Positions 11,399-22,408 of a stretch of 64,000 nucleotides of DNA are shown here, piece after piece; within the stretch, counting starts at the first letter, position 1, and each line of letters starts with the position of its first letter. The translations under genes and the position numbers were made by a program. Location: positions 92,196 to 156,195 of the forward strand of contig NZ_KZ559475.1 of NCBI RefSeq assembly GCF_002850745.1, given 5' to 3'. This DNA comes from Nonomuraea indica. Its GTDB lineage: Bacteria; Actinomycetota; Actinomycetes; Streptosporangiales; Streptosporangiaceae. A model generated the notes under the pieces. It made no database searches, was not told the origin of the DNA, and saw only the letters and a program-made list of their open reading frames with translations.

Positions 11399-11480
11399 GC
11401 CGCGGTCAGAACAGTCGTGGCTCGACGGCGGTCGTGGAGGCCGCGGTCAGAACAGCGGTGGTTCGTCGGCGGTCGTGGGC
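11399..11480. repeat. 41-bp tandem duplication covering the parC 3' end
   Basis: GCCGCGGTCAGAACAG occurs at 11399-11414 and again at 11440-11455. Each is followed by a (C)GTGG(C/T)TCG(A/T)CGGCGGTCGTGG tail. The second copy contains the parC stop codon (11447-11449); the first lies just downstream and contains a duplicate stop. Confidence 0.85.
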
Positions 11481-14032
11481 GTCTCGCCGGCTCGCGTGTC
11501 GTGCCCGCTCTGGAAGCCCGGCGCGGTGCCGCTCTGGCCGTCCGCGTTCTCCTGGCCGGCGGGGGCGTCCTGGGACGAGGCGCCGGAGGCGGCCAGGGAG
11601 CCGCCGACGGCGCCGATGGTGTGGGTGAGGCGGACTCCGGAGCCGTCACGACGGCCGATCTCGTCGGGCAGCGGCACCGGCTTGCCCACCACCGAGACCG
11701 CCTTGGCCGGGGCCGGGCCGGCCCAGGCCAGCAGCAGCACGTCCTCGCCCTTGAGGAACCGCTGGGCGCGCACCCCGCCCGTGGCCCGGCCCTTGGCCGG
11801 GAACTCCGCGTAGTCGGACACCTTGCCGCCGCCCACCTGGGTGCCGGCCAGGGCCGTCGAGGAGCCGGCGACCGTCACCACCTGCGCGGGCCGCGACGGG
11901 TCGACCGCGCCGAACCAGATCACCCGGGCGGCACCGTCGAGCCGGATGCCCGCCATGCCGCCCGCCGGCCGCCCCTGCGGGCGCACCAGCGCGGCATGGT
12001 AGCGCAGCAGCTGCGCGTCGGAGGTGATGAACACCAGGTCGTGCGCCTCGGACTCCAGCTCGACCGCGCCCACCACCGTGTCGCCGTCCTTGAGGGTGAT
12101 CACCTCGAAGTCGTCGCGGTTGGGCGGATAGTCGGGCACCACCCGCTTGACCACGCCCTGCGCGGTGCCGAGGGCGAGGCCCGGGCCGTCGGGGTCGAGG
12201 CCGCCGAGACCGACGACCTTCTCGTCGGGCCCGAGCGCCACGAACTCCGACACGGGGTGCCCCCCCGACAGCGACGGCGGGTTGGCCGACGGCGGCAGGA
12301 TCGGCAGGTCGACCACCTGGACCCGGATCAGCCGCCCCAGGGACGTCACCACCCCGACCTCACCGCGGGCGCTGGTGCGCACCGCGGCGACGAGCACGTC
12401 GTGCGCCGATCGGTCGCCGTCGCCCGCCAGCGGGGAGGCGTCGGTAGTGCGGGCCAGCAGGCCCGTGGACGACAGGAGGGCGAGGCACGGCTCGTCGGCC
12501 ACCTGGAGCTCCACCGTGGCGGTGCGGGCGACGCCGGACGACTCCAGCAGCACCGTGCGGCGCGGCGTGCCGTACTTCTTGGCCACGTCGGCCAGCTCGC
12601 CCGAGACCACCTGGCGCAGCCGCGTCTCGGACGACAGGATGCCGGTCAGGTCGGCGATCTCGTCGGTGAGCTGCTGCTTCTCCCGGTCGAGCTCCAGCTT
12701 GTCGTAGCGGGTCAGCCGGCGCAGCGGCGTGTCGAGGATGTAGGCGGCCTGGATGTCGGTCAGGTCGAACACGTCCATCAGGCGGGTGCGCGCCTCGGCG
12801 GAGTCGTCGGAGGAACGGATGACCTGGATGACCTCGTCGATGTTGAGCAGCGCGATGATGAGGCCGTCGACGAGGTGCAGGCGCTCCTCCCGCTTGCGGC
12901 GGCGGAACTCCGACCGGCGGCGCACCACCTCGAGGCGGTGGTCGACGTAGACGCGCAGCAGCTCGCGCAGCCCCAGCGTGCGCGGCTCGCCGTCGACGAG
13001 CGCCACGTTGTTGATGCCGAACGTCTCCTCCATCGGCGTCAGCCGGTAGAGCTCCTCCAGCACCGCCTCGGGGATGAAGCCGTTCTTGATCTCGATGACC
13101 AGGCGCAGGCCCTTGTGCCGGTCGGTGAGGTCCTTGAGGTCGGCGATGCCCTGCAGCTTCTTGGAGTTGACCAGCTCCTTGATCTTGGCGACGACCCGCT
13201 CGGGGCCGACGTTGTAGGGCAGCTCGGTGACGACGATGCCCTTGCGGCGCGGCGTGATCTGCTCGACCACGCACTTGGCGCGCATCCGGAACGTGCCGCG
13301 CCCGGACTCGTAGGCGTCGCGGATGCCCTGCAGGCCGATGATCGTGCCGCCGGTCGGCAGGTCGGGGCCCGGCACGAACCGCATGAGCTCGTCGAGCGTG
13401 GCCTCGGGCTTCTTGATCAGGTGGCGGGCGGCGGCGACGACCTCGGTGAGGTTGTGCGGCGCCATATTGGTGGCCATGCCGACGGCGATGCCGGTGGTGC
13501 CGTTGACCAGGAGATTGGGGAACGCCGACGGCATGACCGTGGGCTCGGTCTCCTGGCCGTCGTAGTTGGGCTTGAAGTCGACGGTGTCCTCGTCGAGCGA
13601 CTCGACCATGAGCATCGCGGCCGGTGCCAGCCTGGCCTCGGTGTAGCGCATGGCGGCCGGCAGGTCGTCGGGGGAGCCGAAGTTGCCGTGGCCGTCGACG
13701 AGGGGCAGCCGCATGGAGAACGGCTGCGCCAGCCGGACGAGGGCGTCGTAGATGGCGCTGTCGCCGTGCGGGTGCAGCTTGCCCATGACGTCGCCGACGA
13801 CGCGGGAGGACTTGACGTGACCCCGGTCGGGTCGCAGGCCCATCTCGCTCATCGAGTAGAGGATGCGCCGCTGCACGGGCTTGAGGCCGTCGCGCGCGTC
13901 GGGCAGGGCGCGCTGGTAGATCACCGAGTAGGCGTACTCGAGGAAGCTCGTGCGCATCTCGGAGGAGACGTCGATGTCGACGATCCGCTCCTCGAAGTCC
14001 TCGGGCGGGGGTGCAGTCGTGCGTCGGGCCAT
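11447..14032 (-). CDS. parC: DNA topoisomerase IV subunit A (type IIA, ParC/GyrA family)
   Basis: DNA-cleaving subunit, partner of the ParE at 213-2279. The 861-residue protein has the winged-helix core (YAYSVIYQRALPDARDGLKP, HPHGDSAIYDALV) and catalytic Tyr130 in AAMRYTEARLA. A coiled-coil/tower region follows, then a C-terminal beta-pinwheel. The exact GyrA box (QRRGGKG) is absent; GRPAGGMAG in the pinwheel may be a degenerate version. That supports topo IV rather than gyrase, although a GyrA identity is not fully excluded. The upstream region (14033-14377) carries no gene. Confidence 0.92.
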   Translation of the reverse strand: MARRTTAPPPEDFEERIVDIDVSSEMRTSFLEYAYSVIYQRALPDARDGLKPVQRRILYSMSEMGLRPDRGHVKSSRVVGDVMGKLHPHGDSAIYDALVRLAQPFSMRLPLVDGHGNFGSPDDLPAAMRYTEARLAPAAMLMVESLDEDTVDFKPNYDGQETEPTVMPSAFPNLLVNGTTGIAVGMATNMAPHNLTEVVAAARHLIKKPEATLDELMRFVPGPDLPTGGTIIGLQGIRDAYESGRGTFRMRAKCVVEQITPRRKGIVVTELPYNVGPERVVAKIKELVNSKKLQGIADLKDLTDRHKGLRLVIEIKNGFIPEAVLEELYRLTPMEETFGINNVALVDGEPRTLGLRELLRVYVDHRLEVVRRRSEFRRRKREERLHLVDGLIIALLNIDEVIQVIRSSDDSAEARTRLMDVFDLTDIQAAYILDTPLRRLTRYDKLELDREKQQLTDEIADLTGILSSETRLRQVVSGELADVAKKYGTPRRTVLLESSGVARTATVELQVADEPCLALLSSTGLLARTTDASPLAGDGDRSAHDVLVAAVRTSARGEVGVVTSLGRLIRVQVVDLPILPPSANPPSLSGGHPVSEFVALGPDEKVVGLGGLDPDGPGLALGTAQGVVKRVVPDYPPNRDDFEVITLKDGDTVVGAVELESEAHDLVFITSDAQLLRYHAALVRPQGRPAGGMAGIRLDGAARVIWFGAVDPSRPAQVVTVAGSSTALAGTQVGGGKVSDYAEFPAKGRATGGVRAQRFLKGEDVLLLAWAGPAPAKAVSVVGKPVPLPDEIGRRDGSGVRLTHTIGAVGGSLAASGASSQDAPAGQENADGQSGTAPGFQSGHDTRAGETPTTADEPPLF

Positions 14033-14317
14033 CTTGTGCTGCGCGGCTGCCTCGGCCGTCGGGTGGCGCCGAGGGGAAGCGCATCCTCCTTTGCTCTGTG
14101 CGGTAACCGTAGCCGTCGGCTCGCTGGAGAAGCGTCAGATCGGCGTGTGCGAGGTCAACGTAACCTACCTGTGGCATGACCATGATGCCCCTCGGCCATG
14201 AGGACGGGCCCCGGCGAGGAGCGCATGACGACGTCGCGCACGGCGCCGATGTCTCGCATGCTACTGGATCCCGCCTCCTTATGGCACACGTGTTCGACTG
14301 CCGGTCGATCCTCTTGA

Positions 14318-14333
14318 CCAAGCAATTGCTTGG
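14318..14333 (+). promoter_or_regulatory. 16-bp perfect palindrome in the dioxygenase promoter
   Basis: CCAAGCAATTGCTTGG lies at the downstream edge of a TTGACC -35-like hexamer (14314-14319) and upstream of a weak TTACGT (14337-14342), 17 bases apart. This placement between -35 and -10, and the AAGCA...TGCTT arms, suggest a TetR- or MarR-family repressor site. The rest of 14033-14377 holds nothing else I can support. Confidence 0.6.
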
Positions 14334-14377
14334 GCGTTACGTTCCGGGAAGAGAGAACTCCCGGCCCCGGAGGCGTC

Positions 14378-15199
14378 ATGATCGAGTTCCATCCTGTGAC
14401 CAAGCACATCGGCGCCGAGGTGACCGGTGTCGACCTGCGCAAGCCGCTGTCCCAGGAAGAGGTCGCGACCCTGCGGGCGGGCTGGCTGAGACACCTGGTG
14501 CTGTTCTTCCGCGACCAGCCGATCGACGACGAGCAGCACCTGCAGTTCGCCCTGAACTTCGGCACGCTCAACCACCCGGCGTTCAAGAAGGACGCCGCCA
14601 CCCCCATCCACGTGCTCGACCAGACCGACCCCAAGGGCGAGGGCGGCGACGAGTGGCACAGCGACAACACCTTCGAACCGGTGCCGCCCATGGGGTCGCT
14701 GCTGCGGTGCGTGCAGCTGCCGAGCGTCGGCGGCGACACCCTGTGGGCCAACACCTACCTCGCGTACGAGACGCTCTCCCCGTCGATCCAGCGGCTGTGC
14801 GACGAGCTCACCGCCGTCCACGACATCACCAACTCGATGAGGAAGGCCATCGCCAAGGGGCACCCGTTCGACCTGGAGGAGGTCCAGGCGGCCTGGCCGC
14901 CGATCGAGCGGCCGGTCGTCCGGGTGCACCCCGAGACGGGACGCAAGGCGCTGTTCGTCAACCGCTCCTCGACCACGCGGCTCGTCGGGCTCACCGACCG
15001 CGAGAACGAGGCGCTGCTGCCGCTGCTGATCGACCACATCCGCTCGCCGGAGTATCAGGTGCGGCTGCGCTGGCGCCCCGGGACGCTGGCGTTCTGGGAC
15101 AACCGGCCCACCCAGCACTACGCGGTCGCCGACTACACCGAGCGCCGGCGGATGCACCGGGTCACGATCAACGCGTTCCCGGAGCACGCCGACCGGTAG
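14378..15199 (+). CDS. TauD/TfdA-family Fe(II)/2-oxoglutarate dioxygenase
   Basis: A 273-residue alpha-ketoglutarate-dependent dioxygenase. Iron ligands are H94 and D96 in WHSDNTF and H247 in TQHYAV; the 2-oxoglutarate-binding arginine is in RRRMHRVT. The family usually hydroxylates sulfonates, aryloxyalkanoates or secondary metabolites to release a product. The ATG at 14378 follows GGAGGCGTC. The palindrome upstream suggests substrate-dependent induction. No sulfonate transporter is nearby, so the substrate is open. Confidence 0.88.
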   Translation: MIEFHPVTKHIGAEVTGVDLRKPLSQEEVATLRAGWLRHLVLFFRDQPIDDEQHLQFALNFGTLNHPAFKKDAATPIHVLDQTDPKGEGGDEWHSDNTFEPVPPMGSLLRCVQLPSVGGDTLWANTYLAYETLSPSIQRLCDELTAVHDITNSMRKAIAKGHPFDLEEVQAAWPPIERPVVRVHPETGRKALFVNRSSTTRLVGLTDRENEALLPLLIDHIRSPEYQVRLRWRPGTLAFWDNRPTQHYAVADYTERRRMHRVTINAFPEHADR

Positions 15200-15337
15200 C
15201 TCACAGCCGGGCGGCCCACCCGGTGAAGGCCGGGGCGAGCTCGGGGAGGAGTCAGTCGTCGGCTCTGCCGGGCGTGGCGGGGTGGCGCGCGGCTACCCGG
15301 TGCCGAAGTGTCGGGGAAACCTGGTAACAAGGAGGGC

Positions 15338-17449
<2,112 letters not shown>

Positions 17450-17801
17450 CAGCCGTCGCCGTCCGACGAGGAGTGAGGGGGCGTGCCACCCTGTGGCCCG
17501 CCGCCGGCAGGGTGCCCGCTCGCTGAACCGTCCCTTCGCGTCCCTTCGCGTCCCCGCGAGTGACCCGCCGGTGACCGCCAGTGTCCCTGCCTGTGTCCTG
17601 CCTGCGTGGCGGTTCTCGCGGCGCAGGAGGTGGTCGTGCGGCGGTGAAGGCGGTCGTGGAGCAGCGGAGGTGGTCGCGGAGCGGTGGAGGCGGTCGCGGA
17701 GCCGGTGGAGGTGGCGGCCACGCCGGCGCCGGACGACGGGGCCGGTGGGCGCGGCGGCGGCACCTGGCGTCGAGGCGGCGTGAGCGCCGTCCACGTCCGC
17801 G
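17450..17801. other. Gene-free stretch with GC-rich purine-biased repeats
   Basis: About 350 bases between convergent recQ and the kinase gene. From about 17638 to 17722 it holds imperfect copies of GCGG(A/T)GG(A/T)GGCGGTCG(C/T)GGAGC in 15-24-base units. No coding region or tRNA seen. Confidence 0.5.
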
Positions 17802-18695
17802 TCAGAGCCGCGGGCGCGCGCCCAGGTGCACGATCGCCTTGGCGGCCAGGCGGCACCCGGCGGCCAGCGACTCGGCCGGCGGCTTGCCCTCCAGCCACGA
17901 CGGCAGGAATCCCGCGCAGAACGCGTCACCCGCCCCCGTGCCGTCGACGATGCGGTCGACGGGCTCGGCCGGGGCCCGCGTCGGCTCGCCGCGGCCGTTG
18001 CCGTACCACAGCGCGCCCTCGGCGTTCATCTTGATGACGACCTGCGGGAACCACGCCGTCAGCACCTTGGCCGCCGCCTCGGGGTCGTCGCGGCCGGTCA
18101 GCACCTTGGCCTGGTCGGCGTTGGCGAACAGCAGCTTGGCGCCGCTCGTCCACTCCAGGAACGGCTCGGCCCCGGTGCGGTCGAGCGGGGCCGACGAGGC
18201 GCAGTCGACCGAGATCGACATGCCGGAGCGGTGGGCCATGTCGAGCGCGGCGAGCCCGGCGTCACGGGAACCCTCGTTGATCAGCGTGTAGCCCGACAGG
18301 TGCAGGTGGCCGCCGCCGTTGAACAGGTCGCGCGGCAGGTCCTCCGGGGACAGCGCGGCGTTGGCGCCGGGGTCGGACAGCATCGTGCGCTCGCCCTTGT
18401 GCGTGACGAGCACGACGCAGGTGCCGGTCGGACGCTCGGGGTCCATGACGAGCCGCGCGTCGACGCCGTAGCCCATCAGCTCCATGTCGCGGTTGCGCCC
18501 GGTGATGTCGGCGCCCCTGCGCCCGATGAAGGCCACCTCGGCCCCCTCGACGGCCAGCCAGGAGGCGATGTTGGCCCCCGAGCCGCCCCCGTGCATGGTC
18601 ACGACCGCCGGGGTGTCGCTCGCCCTGGCGAGGGCATAACGGGCGCGCGCGACCGCGTCGGTCATGAGATCGCCCACCACGACGACCCGCGTCAT
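17802..18695 (-). CDS. PfkB-family carbohydrate kinase
   Basis: A 297-residue ribokinase-fold sugar (or nucleoside) kinase. It has the N-terminal GGGSGANIASWLA motif and the C-terminal signature DGTGAGDAFCAGF with catalytic Asp257. ATG start. Monocistronic between convergent recQ and the divergent acyltransferase. Substrate could be a ketosugar, adenosine or ribose; sequence alone does not decide. Confidence 0.88.
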   Translation of the reverse strand: MTRVVVVGDLMTDAVARARYALARASDTPAVVTMHGGGSGANIASWLAVEGAEVAFIGRRGADITGRNRDMELMGYGVDARLVMDPERPTGTCVVLVTHKGERTMLSDPGANAALSPEDLPRDLFNGGGHLHLSGYTLINEGSRDAGLAALDMAHRSGMSISVDCASSAPLDRTGAEPFLEWTSGAKLLFANADQAKVLTGRDDPEAAAKVLTAWFPQVVIKMNAEGALWYGNGRGEPTRAPAEPVDRIVDGTGAGDAFCAGFLPSWLEGKPPAESLAAGCRLAAKAIVHLGARPRL

Positions 18696-18876
18696 GATGT
18701 CACCACCTTGCTTGCCTTCAGAACGACCTGGCCACGGCAGAACGCCACCGCAAAACTAACAGCTTCCGGACTGCTCGTGGGGCGGACCGCGGACACCGGT
18801 CGGCAGTCGATGCACAAGCGTTGCCCAACAGGCCCTGGCGTCCTGCGATACGGGACGCGGGGCTACCCTCGGGTCT

Positions 18877-21603
18877 GTGGACGCCGAGTCTGTGGAGGAC
18901 CGGAACGTGGATGCCCCGAACACGGATGCGCCTGACACGGACGCGCCTGACACGGACGCCCGGTACCCCGCCCATTGGGAGGCCGACGTCGTCCTGGCCG
19001 ACGGCGGCACCGCGCACGTACGCCCGATCAGGCCCGCCGACGCCGACCGGCTGCGTTCCTTCTACTCCCGCCTGTCCGCCGAGTCGATCTACTTCCGGTT
19101 CTTCGGGCCCCGGCCGCGGCTGTCGGACAAGGAGGTGGCCTGGTTCACCACCGTCGACTACACCGACAGGGTGGCGCTGATCGCCACGATCGGCACCGAG
19201 ATGGTCGCCGTGATCCGCTACGACAGGGTGGAGCCGGGCGAGGCGGAGGTGGCGTTCCTGGTGGAGGACGCCCACCAGGGCAGGGGAGTGGCGTCCGTGC
19301 TGCTGGAGCACCTGGCCGCCACGGCCCGTGAGCGGGGCATCGAGAGGTTCGCCGCCGACGTGCTGCCGGCCAACATGAAGATGATGGGCGTGCTGCGTCA
19401 GGCCGGCTACACCGCCGAGAGCAGCTTCGCCGACGGCGTGGTCCGGATGACGCTCGACCTCACGCCGACCGAGACCTCCACCGAGGTCACCATCGCCCGC
19501 GAGCACCGCGCCGAGGCGAGGTCCATCGCGAGGCTGCTCACGCCGGGCTCGGTGGCGGTCATCGGCGCCTCGCGCGAGCCCGGCGGCGTCGGGCAGACCG
19601 TGCTGCGCAACCTGCTGGCCGCCGACTTCACCGGCCCCGTCTACCCGGTGCACCGCGAGGTGCGCGCCGTCGCCGGCGTGCGCGCGCACCCGAGCGTGTC
19701 GGCCATCGACGACGAGGTGGATCTCGCCGTGGTGGCCGTGCCCGCCGAAGGCGTCGCCGACGTGGTCAAGGAGTGCGCCGAGAAGGGCGTGCACGGGCTG
19801 GTCGTGGTGTCGTCCGGGTTCGGCGAGACGGGCGACGAGGGACGCGCCCGGCAGGACGAGCTGGCCCGCATCGCCCGCGCCTACGGGCTGCGCGTGGTCG
19901 GCCCCAACTGCCTCGGCATCGCCAACACCGATCCCGCGGTCCGGCTCAACGCCACCCTGGCCGCCACCGTGCCGCACCGCGGCAGGGTGGGGTTCTTCAG
20001 CCAGTCGGGTGCCCTCGGCACGGCGCTGCTGCAACGGGTGGCGCAGCGCGGCATGGGCATCTCGTCGTTCGTCTCCGCCGGCAACCGGGCCGACGTGTCG
20101 GGCAACGACCTCCTGCAGTACTGGGAGGAGGACGCCGCCACCGAGGTGATCCTGCTCTACCTGGAGTCCCTGGGCAACCCGCGCAAGTTCGCGCGCCTGG
20201 CCAGGCGCATCGCCCGCAGCAAGCCGATCGTCGTGGTCAAGAGCGGCGGCACCCCCTCCGGCCACTCGGCGCGCGAGCTGGGCCTGCCCGACTCGGCGAT
20301 CAGCTCCCTGTTCGCGCAGGCGGGCCTGATCCGGGTGGACGATCTCATCCAGCTCTTCGACGTGGGCCAGCTCCTGGCCTACCAGCCGCTGCCCGCCGGG
20401 CCCCGCGTCGGCCTGGTCACCAACTCCGACGCCCTCGGACTGCTCGCCGCCGGGTTCTGCGTCTCCGCCGGGCTGTCGCCCCGCCCGCCCGCCAACCTCG
20501 GCGCCTCCGCCGGGGCCGCCGAGTTCGGCGCGGCGCTGGCCGATCAGCTCGCCTCCGACGAGGTCGACTCCGTGGTCGTGATCTACATGCCGCCCATCCC
20601 GGGCGGTCCGGAGGAGGTGGCCGCCGAGCTGCTCCGGGTGTCGCAGGGGTCGGCCAAGCCCGTGCTGGCCACGTTCGAGGGGCATCTCGGCATGCATCCG
20701 GCGCTCCGCACGGGCACGACGCCCGAGCGGGGCTCCATCCCGTCGTACGCCGCGCCGGAGGAGGCCGTCCGGGCGCTGGCGCACGTGGTGCGCTACGCCA
20801 CCTGGCGGGCTCGCCCCGCCCCGCCGCCGCCCGCGCTCGACGACATCGACCCCGCGCGCGCCCGCGAGCTGGTCGCACTGGCGCTCGGCGACGAGGGCCC
20901 CGCCACCGCCCCCGGCACGTTCGCCGAGCCGGGGCCGCCGGTCGAGGTGGACGCCACCGACCTGCTGTCCTGCTACGGGCTCAGCGTGTGGCCGGCCGAG
21001 GTGGTGCGCTCGCCGGAGGAGGCGGTCGAGGCCGCCGAACGGCTGGGCTGGCCCGTGGTGCTGAAGGTGGCCGACCCCGAGGCCTCCCGCCGCGCCGGCA
21101 CCGTACGGCTGGGCCTGTCCGGGCCCGACAGCGTCCGGCACGCCTACGCCGAGTTCGCGGCCCAGCTCGGCGCGGACACCGAGCTGGCCGTGCAGCGGAT
21201 GGCGCCGCAGCCGGCCGTGCCGACCGTGGTCGGCGTGGCCGACGATCCGGGGTTCGGGCCGGTCGTGTCGTTCGGGCTGGGCGAGGTGACGGCTCGCCTG
21301 CTGCTCGACCAGGGTTACCGGCTGGCGCCGCTCACCCACGAGGACGCCGCCGAGCTGGTGCGCTCGGTACGGGCGGCGCCGCTGCTGTTCGGCGAGTACG
21401 GCTACCCGCCCGTCGCCGTCGACGCCCTGGAGGACCTCCTGGTGCGCGTGGGCCGCCTGGCCGGGGACCTGCCGGAGCTGGCCCGGCTGAACCTCGACCA
21501 GGTCCTCGTGGGTGAGTCCGGCGTCATCGTGCTCGGTGCCAGGGCGCGCCTGCGCACCCCTGCCGGGCCGCGGCTGGACGCGGGCCCGCGCCGGCTCGCC
21601 TGA
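18877..21603 (+). CDS. GNAT / NDP-forming acyl-CoA synthetase fusion (Pat-type protein acyltransferase)
   Basis: A 908-residue protein. An N-terminal low-complexity tract (DAPDTDA repeats, residues 9-28) precedes a GNAT domain (about 40-195, acetyl-CoA loop in EDAHQGRGVASVLLEHL). An ADP-forming acyl-CoA-synthetase-like CoA-binding and ligase region (210-680) follows, then an ATP-grasp region (about 690-900). The GNAT-first order is the reverse of enteric Pat/PatZ and matches the Streptomyces SlPatA type, which acetylates acyl-CoA synthetases. Predicted to control metabolic enzymes by lysine acylation. GTG start; no strong ribosome site seen. Confidence 0.87.
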   Translation: MDAESVEDRNVDAPNTDAPDTDAPDTDARYPAHWEADVVLADGGTAHVRPIRPADADRLRSFYSRLSAESIYFRFFGPRPRLSDKEVAWFTTVDYTDRVALIATIGTEMVAVIRYDRVEPGEAEVAFLVEDAHQGRGVASVLLEHLAATARERGIERFAADVLPANMKMMGVLRQAGYTAESSFADGVVRMTLDLTPTETSTEVTIAREHRAEARSIARLLTPGSVAVIGASREPGGVGQTVLRNLLAADFTGPVYPVHREVRAVAGVRAHPSVSAIDDEVDLAVVAVPAEGVADVVKECAEKGVHGLVVVSSGFGETGDEGRARQDELARIARAYGLRVVGPNCLGIANTDPAVRLNATLAATVPHRGRVGFFSQSGALGTALLQRVAQRGMGISSFVSAGNRADVSGNDLLQYWEEDAATEVILLYLESLGNPRKFARLARRIARSKPIVVVKSGGTPSGHSARELGLPDSAISSLFAQAGLIRVDDLIQLFDVGQLLAYQPLPAGPRVGLVTNSDALGLLAAGFCVSAGLSPRPPANLGASAGAAEFGAALADQLASDEVDSVVVIYMPPIPGGPEEVAAELLRVSQGSAKPVLATFEGHLGMHPALRTGTTPERGSIPSYAAPEEAVRALAHVVRYATWRARPAPPPPALDDIDPARARELVALALGDEGPATAPGTFAEPGPPVEVDATDLLSCYGLSVWPAEVVRSPEEAVEAAERLGWPVVLKVADPEASRRAGTVRLGLSGPDSVRHAYAEFAAQLGADTELAVQRMAPQPAVPTVVGVADDPGFGPVVSFGLGEVTARLLLDQGYRLAPLTHEDAAELVRSVRAAPLLFGEYGYPPVAVDALEDLLVRVGRLAGDLPELARLNLDQVLVGESGVIVLGARARLRTPAGPRLDAGPRRLA

Positions 21604-21685
21604 CCCCGTACGTACAGGATCAGACCGTTATAGAGCGTTATGCACGGCGGGTGAGGGCGCAGCGCGCTCCTGGCAGGATGGACCC

Positions 21686-22276
21686 ATGAGGGAAACCCGA
21701 GTCTCAGCCGCGGGACTGCGCGAAGCGATCGAGCGCAGCGGCTACTACCCCGACCTCGTCACCGATGCGGTCGAATCCGCGCTGGGCAAGGAGGCCGTGG
21801 CCGCGTTCGTGGTGCACCACGAGGCCACCTTCGATCCCGCCATGGAGGTGCGCCGGCACGTCACGGTGCTGGTGCTGACCCCGTCGAGGCTGCTGGTGTG
21901 CCACACCGACGAGCATCCGGCCGTCGAGGGCGTCTCCGCCTCCCACGCCTCGACCACCACCGAGGCGGTCCGCCTGAGCCGGGTCCAGTCGGTCGCGGTC
22001 ACCCGCGTCGTGCCCGACCCCGCCTCCTACGCGCCGGGCTCGCCGCCCACCGAGGTCACGCTCACGATCGGCTGGGGCGCCATCTCCCACATCGACCTGG
22101 AGCCCGCCACCTGCGGCGACGACAACTGCGAGGCCGACCACGGCTACACGGGCGCGATCACGGCCGACGACCTGTCGCTGCGCGTCAGCGAGGCGGCCGA
22201 CGGTCCCGAGGCGGTCGGCCACGTGCTTGCCTTCGCCAAGGCCCTGTCCGCGGCCACCGCCCACGTCACCGGCTAG
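21686..22276 (+). CDS. DUF5998 family protein
   Basis: A 196-residue soluble actinobacterial protein of unknown function. Conserved features include REAIERSGYYPDLV near the N-terminus, a beta-rich middle (HVTVLVLTPSRLLVCHTDEH) and CGDDNCEADHGYTG, whose two cysteines and histidine could bind metal. The ATG lies 10 bases after GGCAGGA. It is followed by the phosphodiesterase and sulfurtransferase genes in the same direction, an arrangement I recall from other actinomycetes. Confidence 0.8.
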   Translation: MRETRVSAAGLREAIERSGYYPDLVTDAVESALGKEAVAAFVVHHEATFDPAMEVRRHVTVLVLTPSRLLVCHTDEHPAVEGVSASHASTTTEAVRLSRVQSVAVTRVVPDPASYAPGSPPTEVTLTIGWGAISHIDLEPATCGDDNCEADHGYTGAITADDLSLRVSEAADGPEAVGHVLAFAKALSAATAHVTG

Positions 22277-22408
22277 CTCGTTCCCGCGGAGAGGAGCAGG
22301 CCGGCCGCGGAAGCCCCACAGGCCGAGGTCCACCTGCCCGGCCGGTGACATTCCACTCCGTGGCCGGTGAGCCGCGGCCACGCGCGTCCACGCCGATAAG
22401 CTCGGGGA

